DNA of 64,000 bases from Cytophagaceae bacterium (GTDB lineage Bacteria; Bacteroidota; Bacteroidia; Flavobacteriales; Flavobacteriaceae). Location of the stretch: NCBI GenBank assembly GCA_002710685.1, contig PALD01000065.1, forward strand, positions 1 through 64,000, written 5' to 3'. A program made the translations under genes and the position numbers. This document shows, piece by piece, positions 35,257 to 44,270 of the stretch (positions are counted from its first letter, which is position 1; each line of letters begins with the position of its first letter). The notes beneath the pieces were generated by a model. That model was not told the DNA's origin, did not search any database, and was given only the letters and a program-made list of their open reading frames with translations.

Positions 35257-36441
35257 TTAGATAGATATTACAAAGTTGGTCGTCAGGGTGTTTTCTGGGG
35301 ATATAAGGATATTATCAACATTCATGGACAAATCAATTTTATCTGGATAATCCCAAATAGGTCCAATCAATATCGACAATTTACCCTGAGACTTTAAATG
35401 ATCCATTTGTAGGGGAAGATTCTGAATTACATAACCAGAAGAAAATTTCAAATCAAATGTGGCATCCGTTTTATTTGTAATCTGGACCTCCAGCATAGGA
35501 GAACCTTTATAAATGACTTTTTTTGAATTAAGGGAAACTGCATTCTTAAAAAAAGGCTCTGCTTCCCTAATCCTACCTATAAGTAAATTATTATAATAAA
35601 GCATTGTCCGTCCATCCCGTATTGCCTCTTCTACCGCATCAGCTGATTTTGATTTTGCAAAAACAAGCGTCATGGGACGATGTGAATCCTTGTACCCAGA
35701 AGCTATATCATGGTGCGCATCTGAATTTGCAAACATGGTCAAGTTATACTTCTCAGCAATTCTATGCGCCATTGAATTATATCGTGTAGAGTTTACAACC
35801 TCAACCCCTCCCAAGATTCCCATATCCAACAATTCTTCATGAAATGGGGTAAATAAGTCCTTACTTCCTGCTTTATCCCAATCATAGTTAGGCATATGTG
35901 TAGGGTGATTATATATAACAAAACCACCCTGTTTCTTGACTTCAAGAAACGGAGCCATAAGATCTCTTTTCTTGATATCATCCTTCATGATAAATTTATG
36001 ATGGGTATCCTTCATATAACCATAGGGAAGATTATTCAAATCCTCTAGAAAGAGCGCATTGTTATGAAAAGGTGGTACACGAGGCGAGATTTCAGCCCCT
36101 TTTATTAAAAGTACGTCATATTTCTGTGCTTCTTCCTGAGCAATCTCAAAGGCTCGTTCCCTATCATTTTTTATTTCATCAGGATATCCCTCATAATCGA
36201 TATGATCGGTAATTGCAATGACATCTAAACCATCATGTTGAGCTTCCCTAACCCTGAATGTGGGCCAGACATGACCATCAGAGAATACTGTGTGCATATG
36301 AAAATCACATTTCAAGGTTTTATAACCTGGAATTGATGATAGTGCAATCTTATTATTTAGTTTTCTTTCTTGCCCCGTCATAAGGGAATAGAAAAATATT
36401 AAGTAAACCAATAGCCTATATTTTTTCATTGGGCTTTTCAT
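35257..36441 (-). CDS. PHP-domain phosphodiesterase-like protein (Sb-PDE type), copy 1
   Basis: A 394-residue secreted protein with a signal peptide (about 1-23, ending MTGQ; Met5 is an alternative start). Metal-binding PHP motifs are all visible: DFHMH (His48, His50), AITDH (Asp79, His80), IKGAEISP, YNHPTHM and NSDAHHD. Proteins with this layout in Bacteroidota are annotated as Sb-PDE-type phosphodiesterases; PHP proteins hydrolyse phosphoesters using two or three metals. A beta-rich C-terminal segment of about 110 residues follows. It overlaps the paralogous gene upstream by four bases (ATGA), so both are made together. Role in the PUL is unknown; removal of a phosphoester from the substrate is a reasonable guess. 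Confidence 0.75.
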   Translation of the reverse strand: MKSPMKKYRLLVYLIFFYSLMTGQERKLNNKIALSSIPGYKTLKCDFHMHTVFSDGHVWPTFRVREAQHDGLDVIAITDHIDYEGYPDEIKNDRERAFEIAQEEAQKYDVLLIKGAEISPRVPPFHNNALFLEDLNNLPYGYMKDTHHKFIMKDDIKKRDLMAPFLEVKKQGGFVIYNHPTHMPNYDWDKAGSKDLFTPFHEELLDMGILGGVEVVNSTRYNSMAHRIAEKYNLTMFANSDAHHDIASGYKDSHRPMTLVFAKSKSADAVEEAIRDGRTMLYYNNLLIGRIREAEPFFKNAVSLNSKKVIYKGSPMLEVQITNKTDATFDLKFSSGYVIQNLPLQMDHLKSQGKLSILIGPIWDYPDKIDLSMNVDNILISPENTLTTNFVISI

Positions 36442-37631
36442 TTTGTAGGTACGGGAATTTTAAATTCCGTTTTTAAAGAATTATCAGGTGATACAAGAAT
36501 ACTCTGAATTTCAATTTCAAGGTTTATTTCTTTGGGTTTGTCCCAAAGAGGTCCTATCATGATCTCCGTATTATCATGGGGTATTAATGTAGTTCGCTGC
36601 ATTGGTAGGTTTTGAACTATATAATCTGAATGAAAGGTAATCTTATAGGGAACATCTGTTTTATTTAAAATTTTGACCTTGAGTATAGGCATGTTTTTAT
36701 ATTTATCCATTTTCGCTTCAAGCTTTATAGCACTCTTGAAAAAAGGCTCTGCCTCCCTTATCCTGCCTATCAGGAAATCTTTATGATAGATCATTGTCCT
36801 TCCGTTCAAAATAGCATCTTTGACTGCTTCTTCCGTCTTCGATTTTGCAAAGACAAGTGTCATGGGCCTATGCGAATCCTTAAAACCAATATCATGATGT
36901 GCATCAGAATCAGCAAACATTGTGAGTCTATATTTTTCAGCTATTCTGTGCGCCATTGAGTTATAGCGACCACCATTTACCACCTCAACTCCTCCTAAAA
37001 TTCCCATTTCTAAAAGTTCTTTATGAAAATCTGTAAAGACATCCTTATTCTCCGCCTTTTCCCAATTATAGAATTGCCTTAGATGCATGGGGTGATTATA
37101 GAAAACAAAACCACCTTGTCTTTTTACTTCAAGAAATGGAGCCATGAGTTCTTCCCTGGTCGCGTTCTTCTTCATAACATATTTATCCCCCATCTCTAGG
37201 TAATCGATGGGGATATCATCAGCTTTTTGTATGAAAATGGCATTATTATGAAATGGTGGTACTCCAGGTGAAATTTCGGCACCCTTAATAATTAAAACTT
37301 GATTTTTAGGTTGGGTTTTGGCTATATCATAACTAATATCCTTTTTAATAACATCATGATCAACATCATAATCATGACTAACCCTAGAGTTGCCCGTATG
37401 TTCTGTAAGAGCAATTATATCAAGTCCATCATTTTCAGCTTCACGCACTCTAAAGGTGGGCCATACATGGCCATCAGAAAAAACGGTGTGCATATGGAAA
37501 TCGCCCTTGAGTGTTATATATCCAGGTATATCAGCAAGTATTATTTTATCATTTCTCTCAAGTTCCTGGGCTTCCGCCAAAAGTGAAAACATTAAAAAAT
37601 AATAGAAGTATTTATAATATTTTGGAACCAT
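36438..37631 (-). CDS. PHP-domain phosphodiesterase-like protein (Sb-PDE type), copy 2
   Basis: A 397-residue paralogue of the next gene, colinear along its whole length with long identical blocks (for example the TVFSDGHVWPTFRVREA region). A signal peptide ends LLAEAQ near 22. PHP motifs are DFHMH, IKGAEISP, YNHPMHL and DSDAHHD. The second motif reads ALTEH (Glu77) where copy 1 has AITDH, a substitution at a metal-site position. It also has a short insertion (NSRVSHDYDVDHD) after that motif. The pair looks like a tandem duplication with divergence. The gene is the first of the minus-strand series and is divergent from the PhoD-like gene across a 254-bp region. Confidence 0.75.
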   Translation of the reverse strand: MVPKYYKYFYYFLMFSLLAEAQELERNDKIILADIPGYITLKGDFHMHTVFSDGHVWPTFRVREAENDGLDIIALTEHTGNSRVSHDYDVDHDVIKKDISYDIAKTQPKNQVLIIKGAEISPGVPPFHNNAIFIQKADDIPIDYLEMGDKYVMKKNATREELMAPFLEVKRQGGFVFYNHPMHLRQFYNWEKAENKDVFTDFHKELLEMGILGGVEVVNGGRYNSMAHRIAEKYRLTMFADSDAHHDIGFKDSHRPMTLVFAKSKTEEAVKDAILNGRTMIYHKDFLIGRIREAEPFFKSAIKLEAKMDKYKNMPILKVKILNKTDVPYKITFHSDYIVQNLPMQRTTLIPHDNTEIMIGPLWDKPKEINLEIEIQSILVSPDNSLKTEFKIPVPTK

Positions 37632-37885
37632 TCTATGATACGTTAAACCTTTCTATCAATATTAACCATATCAATTTGCGAAGGGTATAATATTTTCAGC
37701 AAAAACTATGATTAATTCTGCATCTATATTAGAACTGCTCGTTTTTGGAGAATCCGAAAAGATTAATATTTAATAATTTCTGAACATAATTTACCAGTCG
37801 CAAAACAATTTTTTAAACATATTTGACTGAAGGAATCTTTCTTCACATACTCTTTATAAGACAATCGCTTCAGAAAAATAATACC
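37632..37885. promoter_or_regulatory. Divergent intergenic region between PHP and PhoD-like genes
   Basis: An AT-rich region of about 250 bp lies between the minus-strand phosphodiesterase pair and the plus-strand PhoD-like gene, so it must carry promoters for both. I see no strong palindrome or an exact TAnnTTTG box on the plus strand. The plus frame is open from 37823, but the residues before 37886 do not look like a secretion signal. Confidence 0.5.
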
Positions 37886-39484
37886 ATGAAAAAAGATGCA
37901 GGTAAGAAATTCAAGGATTCAATCAACCGAAGGGATTTTATAGAAATTTCCACTAAAGGTATTGGATTGTTAACTGGGGCAACCCTCCTGGGTAACTTAG
38001 CTTTTGCCAGTGAACCCTATGATCAAATATCCAGGGAAGATGATTTGATGCTTCTAGATGATTATCCATTCAAACTAGGTGTTGCTTCTGGCGATCCTAA
38101 TGAGAACAGTGTTGTTTTATGGACCCGTCTTGTTACCAATCCACTGATGGTTGATGGCAACATGCCTTTCAGATCGCAAAAGGTCAAATGGGAAATCTCA
38201 AAAAATAAATCCTTTGATGATATTTTGCATAAGGGCAAAGTGAAGACAGATCCTGAATGGGCGCATTCTGTACATATTGAAGCTGAAGGTCTGGAACCTG
38301 ATTCAATATATTATTATCGTTTTAGAACTGGAACATATGTGAGCCCAATCGGTAAAACTAAGACCACTCCAAAACGAGATGATAATTTAAACGAATTAAA
38401 ATTTGCCTTTCTCTCCTGCCAAAGCTATCCTGGAGGTTATTATAATGCTTATGATCATCTAATCGATGAAGACCTCGATGTTATATTTTTTCTTGGGGAT
38501 TATATATATGAAGGCCAGGGCGGCGAAGGACCTAGAGGCTTAAAACATTCACCATGGAAGGAGTTGGAAAATCTGGAAGATTACAGGATGCGCTATGCCC
38601 AATACAAAAGCGATCCAGCCCTTCAAAAAGTGCATGCAGCATTCCCATGGTTTGTAACTTTTGATGATCATGAAGTTAAAAATAATTGGGGAGGGGAAGA
38701 TGATCCTGCCTTTCTGAAGAGGCGGGCAGCCGCATTTAAGGCTTATTATGAACATATGCCTCTTAGAAGATCATCAGTTCCACAAAATGAACATATTCAG
38801 ATATATAGAAAATGTTCTTATGGAAATCTTGTTGACTTCAATATTCTAGATACTCGTCAATTTCGTTCAAAACCGGCCTGCGGCGGCGGAAGACAAACTT
38901 TGAATTGTCCAGACCTCATTGATCCATCGCGCACAATTTATGGGGAGGAACAAGAGAGATGGTTGTTCAACAATCTAAAGACATCCACTAAGAAATGGAA
39001 TATACTTGCCAACCAAGTCATAATGGCTTTCAAGGATGATATCAATGGTGAGGGAATAGGAGTTGGAATTGATAGATGGGATGGATACATGGCTAGTCGA
39101 AGAAGGCTCTTTGACACAATCAAAACTAATGAAATTAATAATGTTATTGTAATAACAGGAGATTCCCATAAAAATTGGGTCAATAATCTTCACGATGACT
39201 TCCTTGATCTAAACTCACAGATTCTCGCTACAGAATTTGGTGGAACGAGTATTACTTCCGGCGGTAATGGGACCGCAAAATTTGGAGAGAACATCCAGAA
39301 GGAAAATCCCCATATCAAATATGTTGGAAATCAAAGAGGTTATGTAAGGTGTAAACTAACTCCAGAAGAAATTAAAATGGATTATCGGGTTGTTCCTTAT
39401 ATAGATAAAAAGGGATCACCCATTACCACCACTAAGTCCTTTCATGTTATGAATGGAATTCCTGGGGCAGTTGAGAACCAATAG
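37886..39484 (+). CDS. PhoD-like alkaline phosphatase/phosphodiesterase, Tat-exported
   Basis: The frame is open from 37823. I place the start at the ATG at 37886, because it directly gives MKKDAGKK followed by the twin-arginine motif NRRDFIEIS and a hydrophobic Tat core; this yields 532 residues. PhoD-family features are an N-terminal Ig-like domain (PFKLGVASGDP, VVLWTRL) and the metal-site segments FLGDYIYEG, TFDDHEVKNNWGG, LDTRQFRS and ITGDSHKNW. Known members are Fe/Ca phosphodiesterases or phosphatases working in the periplasm. The next gene, a sulfatase, starts 12 bp later, so phosphate and sulfate removal are co-transcribed. The substrate is not known. Confidence 0.88.
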   Translation: MKKDAGKKFKDSINRRDFIEISTKGIGLLTGATLLGNLAFASEPYDQISREDDLMLLDDYPFKLGVASGDPNENSVVLWTRLVTNPLMVDGNMPFRSQKVKWEISKNKSFDDILHKGKVKTDPEWAHSVHIEAEGLEPDSIYYYRFRTGTYVSPIGKTKTTPKRDDNLNELKFAFLSCQSYPGGYYNAYDHLIDEDLDVIFFLGDYIYEGQGGEGPRGLKHSPWKELENLEDYRMRYAQYKSDPALQKVHAAFPWFVTFDDHEVKNNWGGEDDPAFLKRRAAAFKAYYEHMPLRRSSVPQNEHIQIYRKCSYGNLVDFNILDTRQFRSKPACGGGRQTLNCPDLIDPSRTIYGEEQERWLFNNLKTSTKKWNILANQVIMAFKDDINGEGIGVGIDRWDGYMASRRRLFDTIKTNEINNVIVITGDSHKNWVNNLHDDFLDLNSQILATEFGGTSITSGGNGTAKFGENIQKENPHIKYVGNQRGYVRCKLTPEEIKMDYRVVPYIDKKGSPITTTKSFHVMNGIPGAVENQ

Positions 39485-39496
39485 AATAAAAAAACA

Positions 39497-40936
39497 ATGA
39501 AAAAAGTATTTTATCTACTACTAATAGTACTCTTCACACTCTCATGCAAAGAGTCTAAGATTATTAATAATATTTCAAATTCTCATAAGAACAATGTACT
39601 TTTCATTTTAGTGGATGATCTTGGTTATAAGGATCTTGGCTGTTATGGCAGTGAATTTTATGAAACGCCCAATCTTGACAGGCTCGCTTCAGAGGGTGTA
39701 ATGTTCACAAACGCATATACTCCTAATCCTGTATGTTCTCCCACGAGGGCTTCCATAATGACAGGTAAATATCCATCACGTGTGAGAATTACTGATTGGA
39801 TAAAAGGTTATAAAGCCAAGGATCCCAAATTAAAAACCCCAGACATCAACTATAATTTGCCCTTGGGGGAAGTTACACTGGGAGAAATGTTTAAGGAAAA
39901 TGGATATAAGACCTTCTTCGCTGGTAAATGGCATCTTGGAGATGAGGGATATTATCCCGAAAATCAAGGTTTTGATATAAATTTAGGAGGTGCCCAATAT
40001 GGATCCCCCCCAGGTGGTTATTATTCCCCGTATAAAAATACGAAACTTGTAGATGGCCCCGATGGTGAATATTTACCAGATCGGCTGGCATCAGAGACTA
40101 TAAAGTTTTTTTCAGAAAATAAAGAAAAACCCTTTTTGGCATACTTATCTTTCTATTCAGTACACAGACCTATTGAAGCTGATAAGAAATCTATCGAAAA
40201 GTTCAAGAAAAAGAAAAATGCTTTAACTGACTCTGACCCACATATTGTGAAAGAACATCAATCCTATACCAGAACCGTTCAATCTGATGATGAATATGCT
40301 TCAATGGTTTATGCGATGGATAGAAACGTGGGAAGAGTATTGAAAGCTCTTGATAGTCTAAACCTGACAGATAATACTACAATTATTTTTACATCTGACA
40401 ATGGAGGGCTTTCGACCAGCAGGGGAACAAATCCTGCACCTACATCTGTCTATCCCTATCGAGCTGGAAAAGGATGGGTTTACGAAGGTGGTCTAAAAGT
40501 ACCTATGATAATCAAAAGTCCTTCGAACAAGAACTCGAGAAAAATTGACGAACCCGTAATCAGCATGGATTTGTTCACGACTCTTATAGATCTTAATAAT
40601 CTAAAATATCCTGATAGACCTAAAGTGGACGGGCATAGTCTAAAGCCTATTTTAATAGGAAATGATAGTGATTTTAATAAGCATGAAACATTATTATACC
40701 ATTATCCACATTATCATGGAAGCGGTTGGAAACCAGGTACAGCCCTCAGGTATAAAGATTGGAAAATAATTCACTTTTATGAAGATGATACGTTTGAACT
40801 CTACAATATAAAAGATGATATACAGGAAGAAAACGATCTCTCTAAGTCGAATCCCCAACAACTTGAAAAATTAAAGGAAATACTTGCAAAGACACTACAG
40901 GAAACAGACTCTCCTATCCCTGAAAGAATCAAATAA
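39497..40936 (+). CDS. S1 sulfatase, lipoprotein
   Basis: A 479-residue sulfatase with lipobox FTLSC (Cys17). ILVDDLGYKD (Asp40/Asp41) is followed by C-S-P-T-R at Cys80, GKWHLGDEG near 150 and FTSDNGG near 300. It resembles the sulfatase at 7450 in its DLG-Y/W-KDLG-YGSE-Y start and in its GGYYSPY / PDRLA segments, suggesting the same S1 subfamily. It is the last gene of the short plus-strand operon with the PhoD-like enzyme and is followed by a strong hairpin. Confidence 0.88.
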   Translation: MKKVFYLLLIVLFTLSCKESKIINNISNSHKNNVLFILVDDLGYKDLGCYGSEFYETPNLDRLASEGVMFTNAYTPNPVCSPTRASIMTGKYPSRVRITDWIKGYKAKDPKLKTPDINYNLPLGEVTLGEMFKENGYKTFFAGKWHLGDEGYYPENQGFDINLGGAQYGSPPGGYYSPYKNTKLVDGPDGEYLPDRLASETIKFFSENKEKPFLAYLSFYSVHRPIEADKKSIEKFKKKKNALTDSDPHIVKEHQSYTRTVQSDDEYASMVYAMDRNVGRVLKALDSLNLTDNTTIIFTSDNGGLSTSRGTNPAPTSVYPYRAGKGWVYEGGLKVPMIIKSPSNKNSRKIDEPVISMDLFTTLIDLNNLKYPDRPKVDGHSLKPILIGNDSDFNKHETLLYHYPHYHGSGWKPGTALRYKDWKIIHFYEDDTFELYNIKDDIQEENDLSKSNPQQLEKLKEILAKTLQETDSPIPERIK

Positions 40937-40937
40937 A

Positions 40938-40980
40938 AAATCCTCTTGAACTTATTTTAAATTTTGATTCAAGAGGATTT
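40938..40980. terminator. Bidirectional terminator between convergent sulfatase genes
   Basis: A perfect 13-bp stem (40938-40950 with 40968-40980, AAATCCTCTTGAA / TTCAAGAGGATTT) with a 17-base AT-rich loop begins one base after the TAA stop of the plus-strand sulfatase. A-rich bases precede it and T-rich bases follow, so it can stop transcription from both convergent genes. Confidence 0.75.
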
Positions 40981-41003
40981 AATTCCTTATTGTCCCATCA
41001 ATA

Positions 41004-42599
41004 CTACTTCAGTTCTAAGGGCTTCACATCTTTGCTGTATTCCCCTACAATGGATTGATATTCATTGTAAAGTTTTTTCAGTTTGTCCAGTTCCGCGTCA
41101 GCTAGGTTGTCTTTTTGCCCAGGATCATTCTTGATATTGTACAACTGAAAATCATCACTGTTTCCTGATTCTATATTAACTTGATCAAAAACTTGAGGAC
41201 CTTTATAAGGAGGTATCATGATATAATCTCCCATTCGCAGAGCAGTTCTTCCACTTGCCTCAACGATCAGCTTATCCCTGCCAGCATTACTTTTACCCAT
41301 AAATGAATCAAGAATATCCTTGCTGTCAGTTTTTTGTAAATCGGTATTTGCTTCGATTAAATTCTTAAGGGAGCTTAAAATATCCATTTGAGATACCAGG
41401 GCATCGCTGACTTTTGGCTTGATTTTACCTTCCCAATACACTGCAAAAGGAACTTTGGTTCCAGCCTCAAACAAACTGTATTTTCCGCCCCTAAGATCTC
41501 CCCATGGCGTGTGATCTCCTAGTTTCTCTACCGCATTATCATAATAACCATCATTGAGAACGGGACCATTATCACTTGAAAATATTATCAAGGTATTTTC
41601 GAGCAAACCTTCCTCTCTAAGGGTTTTCATAAGTTCACCCACGCACCAGTCCGCCTCAAGAAGAACATCTCCCCTAGCCCCCATTCCAGACTTCCCTTCA
41701 AATTGTGGTGATGGAGTCCTGGGAACATGCGGTTGTTGAAGAGCGTAATAAAGGAAAAAGGGCTCGTTCTTATTTTCACTAACGTAGTCTTTGGCATGAT
41801 TCAGAAAATTTTCTGCCATTTCCTCATCCTTCCATTTTGCTGTTTCACCACCTTTCATAAAACCAATCCTGGGAATACCATTCACAATTGAGTTATTATG
41901 CCCGTGATGCCATTTCAGCTTTAAGAGTTCAGGATTATCTTTTCCCGTGGGTTCACCTTCAAAATTCTTTTTATAATTGACCTCAATCGGATCATCTGGG
42001 TCAAGATTGGCGACTCTCCCATTGTCAATATATACGGTGGGAACCCTATCCTGCGTTGCAGCCATGATATAACTGTAATCAAAACCCACTTCATTAGGTC
42101 CTGGTCTTATCCTATCATTCCAATTTACATTTCCATTCCCTAACCCTAGGTGCCATTTACCTACAATTCCAGTCTTATATCCTTCCTTTCTGAGCATTTT
42201 CGGGATTGTCACTTGGGCAGTATCGATTAGTAACGGAGCGGTACCGGGAAGGATTTTTGCATCTTCGTTTCTCCATGGATAAGTTCCTGTCAACAATGCA
42301 AACCTACTGGGAGTGCAGGTCGCGGAAGTCGCATAACCATTTGTGAACTTCACACCACCGTTAACTAGGCTGTCAATACTTGGTGTACTGATTTCGGTTG
42401 CTCCGTATGAACTTAGATCACCGTAACCCAGATCGTCAGCATAGATTATAATTATATTAGGCTTCTTTTCTTTTTCTTCGGAAGTGTCCTTCCTTCTATC
42501 CATGCATCCGACAAATGACATAAAAATGATTAAAAGAATACAGGAGCGAAACATTGAAGTATATATTATATTGATTTTCATTGTTTTTAAAATTATCAT
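41004..42599 (-). CDS. S1 sulfatase, lipoprotein
   Basis: A 531-residue sulfatase. The lipobox SFVGC puts the lipidated Cys at 32 of the longest frame; the Met at residue 7 (42581) is the likelier start, since it gives the usual MKINII signal. Metal motif IYADDLGYGD (Asp55/Asp56), C-T-P-S-R at Cys95, GKWHLGLG near 147 and FSSDNGP near 345 are canonical. The DDLGYGDLSSYGA start and the long insert with EVGFDYSYIMAATQDRVP resemble S1_15-type enzymes, but I hold that lightly. It is transcribed alone towards the plus-strand operon, with its own upstream region carrying a repeated 9-mer (42618-42700). Confidence 0.88.
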   Translation of the reverse strand: MIILKTMKINIIYTSMFRSCILLIIFMSFVGCMDRRKDTSEEKEKKPNIIIIYADDLGYGDLSSYGATEISTPSIDSLVNGGVKFTNGYATSATCTPSRFALLTGTYPWRNEDAKILPGTAPLLIDTAQVTIPKMLRKEGYKTGIVGKWHLGLGNGNVNWNDRIRPGPNEVGFDYSYIMAATQDRVPTVYIDNGRVANLDPDDPIEVNYKKNFEGEPTGKDNPELLKLKWHHGHNNSIVNGIPRIGFMKGGETAKWKDEEMAENFLNHAKDYVSENKNEPFFLYYALQQPHVPRTPSPQFEGKSGMGARGDVLLEADWCVGELMKTLREEGLLENTLIIFSSDNGPVLNDGYYDNAVEKLGDHTPWGDLRGGKYSLFEAGTKVPFAVYWEGKIKPKVSDALVSQMDILSSLKNLIEANTDLQKTDSKDILDSFMGKSNAGRDKLIVEASGRTALRMGDYIMIPPYKGPQVFDQVNIESGNSDDFQLYNIKNDPGQKDNLADAELDKLKKLYNEYQSIVGEYSKDVKPLELK

Positions 42600-42828
42600 C
42601 TAGTATTGTCCTTAAAATTATACGTATCGTAACAAAAGAAATATGACTTTCACGTCAAAAAATATTGATTAAAAATCATTTATCGAAACGATACGTTTTA
42701 AAAGGGTTAGCTGGCTTGTATCAATACTATCCGATCTTACGACATTAATATCGTATAGTGTGATATTGAAAAAACTCAATAATAGAGATTATTAAGTTTC
42801 AATAAAGTTTAATCCTTATTCTCTCAAA
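42600..42828 (-). promoter_or_regulatory. Upstream region of the sulfatase gene with a repeated ACGATACGT motif
   Basis: Two copies of a 15-base motif sit in opposite orientation upstream of the sulfatase: TTACGATACGTATAA on the minus strand at 42618-42632 and AAACGATACGTTTTA on the plus strand at 42686-42700. They share ACGATACGT exactly and are about 68 bp apart, centre to centre. The second also forms AAACG-ATA-CGTTT, a short inverted repeat. They may be operator sites for a regulator encoded elsewhere. Confidence 0.4.
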
Positions 42829-42966
42829 CTAGTTATAAGAATGCCTGAACTGCACCGGTGAAAGATTTGTCTTTTTCTTAAACATAGGGATAAATGATTG
42901 CACATTCTAAAAACTAAGGCTTAGTATCCCTTTGAAAACAGTTGAAGCACGAATGAGAGTTGCATT
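42829..42966 (-). pseudogene. Decayed C-terminal tail of an AraC-type regulator
   Basis: Read on the minus strand, 42906-42829 gives NVQSFIPMFKKKTNLSPVQF and then RHSYN-stop. This matches the second recognition-helix end of AraC/HTCS DNA-binding domains (F-E-N-x-QSF-x-x-xFKKxTxxSPxQFR). The codon where Glu would be expected just before NVQ is TAG (42907-42909), and the frame upstream degenerates within about 20 codons. The rest of the gene is absent. It suggests that a regulator gene was deleted here, probably when the mobile segment to the right inserted. Confidence 0.5.
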
Positions 42967-43244
42967 TCAAAAATCGGAGAGGGCTTTAAAAAAATTCATT
43001 TATACTTTTTTGGCTATTTGGAAACCACTAAAAAAATATCTCAAAAAAAACTGCAATTCATAAACTTTTGTCAAAAAGGGGTGAATTCGGTGGAGATAAA
43101 ATCTAATGCAGCCTTAAAGCCCTTAATAATCGAATAAATTCAATTATTAGATAGTTCCTCTTTCTCCGCGAAAAGCCCCGTTATCGCAATGATGACGGGG
43201 CTTTGTTTTTTAAGTTGACAATATAGTTGACAGTTCTTTGCGTT
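42967..43244. other. Intergenic, no gene seen; border zone of the mobile segment
   Basis: AT-rich sequence with no credible frame. It contains a terminator hairpin at 43172-43204. Just right of it are two near-identical words, AGTTGACAATAT and AGTTGACAGTTC (43213-43235), of the kind found at ends of recombination sites. No recombinase gene is nearby. Confidence 0.4.
43172..43204. terminator. Strong GC-rich terminator hairpin
   Basis: A 9-bp perfect stem AAAGCCCCG (43172-43180) with CGGGGCTTT (43196-43204), a 15-base loop, and GTTTTTT after it on the plus strand. It also faces the end of the minus-strand gene at 43245, 40 bp away. It could serve that gene or a lost plus-strand gene. Confidence 0.65.
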
Positions 43245-44267
43245 TTAGTCCGCTGAAATTGCCACCAAGGAGTTTTTTTTCTTTCTGTAGATATTTGGAA
43301 AAATTGGAAATACTTCTTTCTCAAATGAACCATTTACATATCTTTTACCAATAAAAGGTTTAACTGTTGTTCTTTCTTCATCAAAATCAACTGAATAAAC
43401 CATGACATCCTCATCATCATTTTCAATTTCAACAGTTGAGGCTATTTGAAATAATTTATTATTGTTCTCATATTCCAACTCATCGCTATTGATTACAACA
43501 GTAGTACCCTCTGGAATTTCTTGAAGATTAACAACTAAATCACTTGCTTTTATACTTTTCATCTTTTTATTTGATTTCACTAATTCCAAGTTTAGTATTT
43601 TATGATAAAGCTTTGAAATATTTTCGACAATCTCTTTTAAAAACTCGACATTGTCGAACTCAATCAAAAATGTTTCAGGGCTAACTCTTTTAATTTGAAA
43701 TCGTCCTTCCGAGAATTTATCTAACTGTGCCAAACTATTATCCTGTTTTTTGACTATGCAATTATGATGGACTATATTATTTCTAACTTTCCTTACATTA
43801 TCTAAAAAACTCCATTCTGGGTTAAGTTCATTTATTTCAATTCGCATCGACTTTTTAATGAACACCTTTATTTTGTCTAAATCATTTTGTCCTTTTAAAT
43901 CATTAACAAAATATTTTTGTTGATGTCCTCTTGCATATGAATTACATCCTACTTTCAATTTTTGCTCTAAAAATGAATAGAGCATAATAATTTGAGAACG
44001 CCTTAGATTTTGCCGAAAGTCATCATCAAATTTTTTAAACTCATCAATGTGGTTGTCCCTTATATGTTCTAAAAATTCTTCATCATATCTGGAAGAGTTT
44101 GTTCCAAAAGACTTCTCCAATTCATCAAATCTTTCATTTAAAATATTTGTTTCCCTATCTATGTTATTCTCATTAAAATTTATATAATCCCGATAAGAAT
44201 CTAATTCTAAACCAAAGAATATACCATCAGCATTATCAAATTTTGAAGTCCAGCGGCTTAATCCCAT
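43245..44267 (-). CDS. Unknown protein with a HEPN-type R-x4-H motif
   Basis: A 340-residue cytoplasmic protein with no signal peptide. Residues 85-175 are helical, and the segment VRKVRNNIVHHN contains R162-N-N-I-V-H167, the R-x4-6-H signature of HEPN ribonucleases, preceded by an SFLEQKLKVGC helix. This helical bundle plus motif is common in abortive-infection and toxin proteins. The last third (about 250-340) is beta-rich and acidic, with no recognized family. Directly upstream, 44271-44321, a short frame ends two codons before this start. It lies beside a restriction-modification gene, which supports a defence role, but the function is not shown. I cannot name a family. Confidence 0.6.
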   Translation of the reverse strand: MGLSRWTSKFDNADGIFFGLELDSYRDYINFNENNIDRETNILNERFDELEKSFGTNSSRYDEEFLEHIRDNHIDEFKKFDDDFRQNLRRSQIIMLYSFLEQKLKVGCNSYARGHQQKYFVNDLKGQNDLDKIKVFIKKSMRIEINELNPEWSFLDNVRKVRNNIVHHNCIVKKQDNSLAQLDKFSEGRFQIKRVSPETFLIEFDNVEFLKEIVENISKLYHKILNLELVKSNKKMKSIKASDLVVNLQEIPEGTTVVINSDELEYENNNKLFQIASTVEIENDDEDVMVYSVDFDEERTTVKPFIGKRYVNGSFEKEVFPIFPNIYRKKKNSLVAISAD

Positions 44268-44270
44268 ATT

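Noticed and set aside
37823-37885. Upstream start (37823) for the PhoD-like gene
   Set aside because: The extra 21 residues do not resemble a secretion signal and would bury the twin-arginine motif; the Met at 37886 gives a normal Tat signal.
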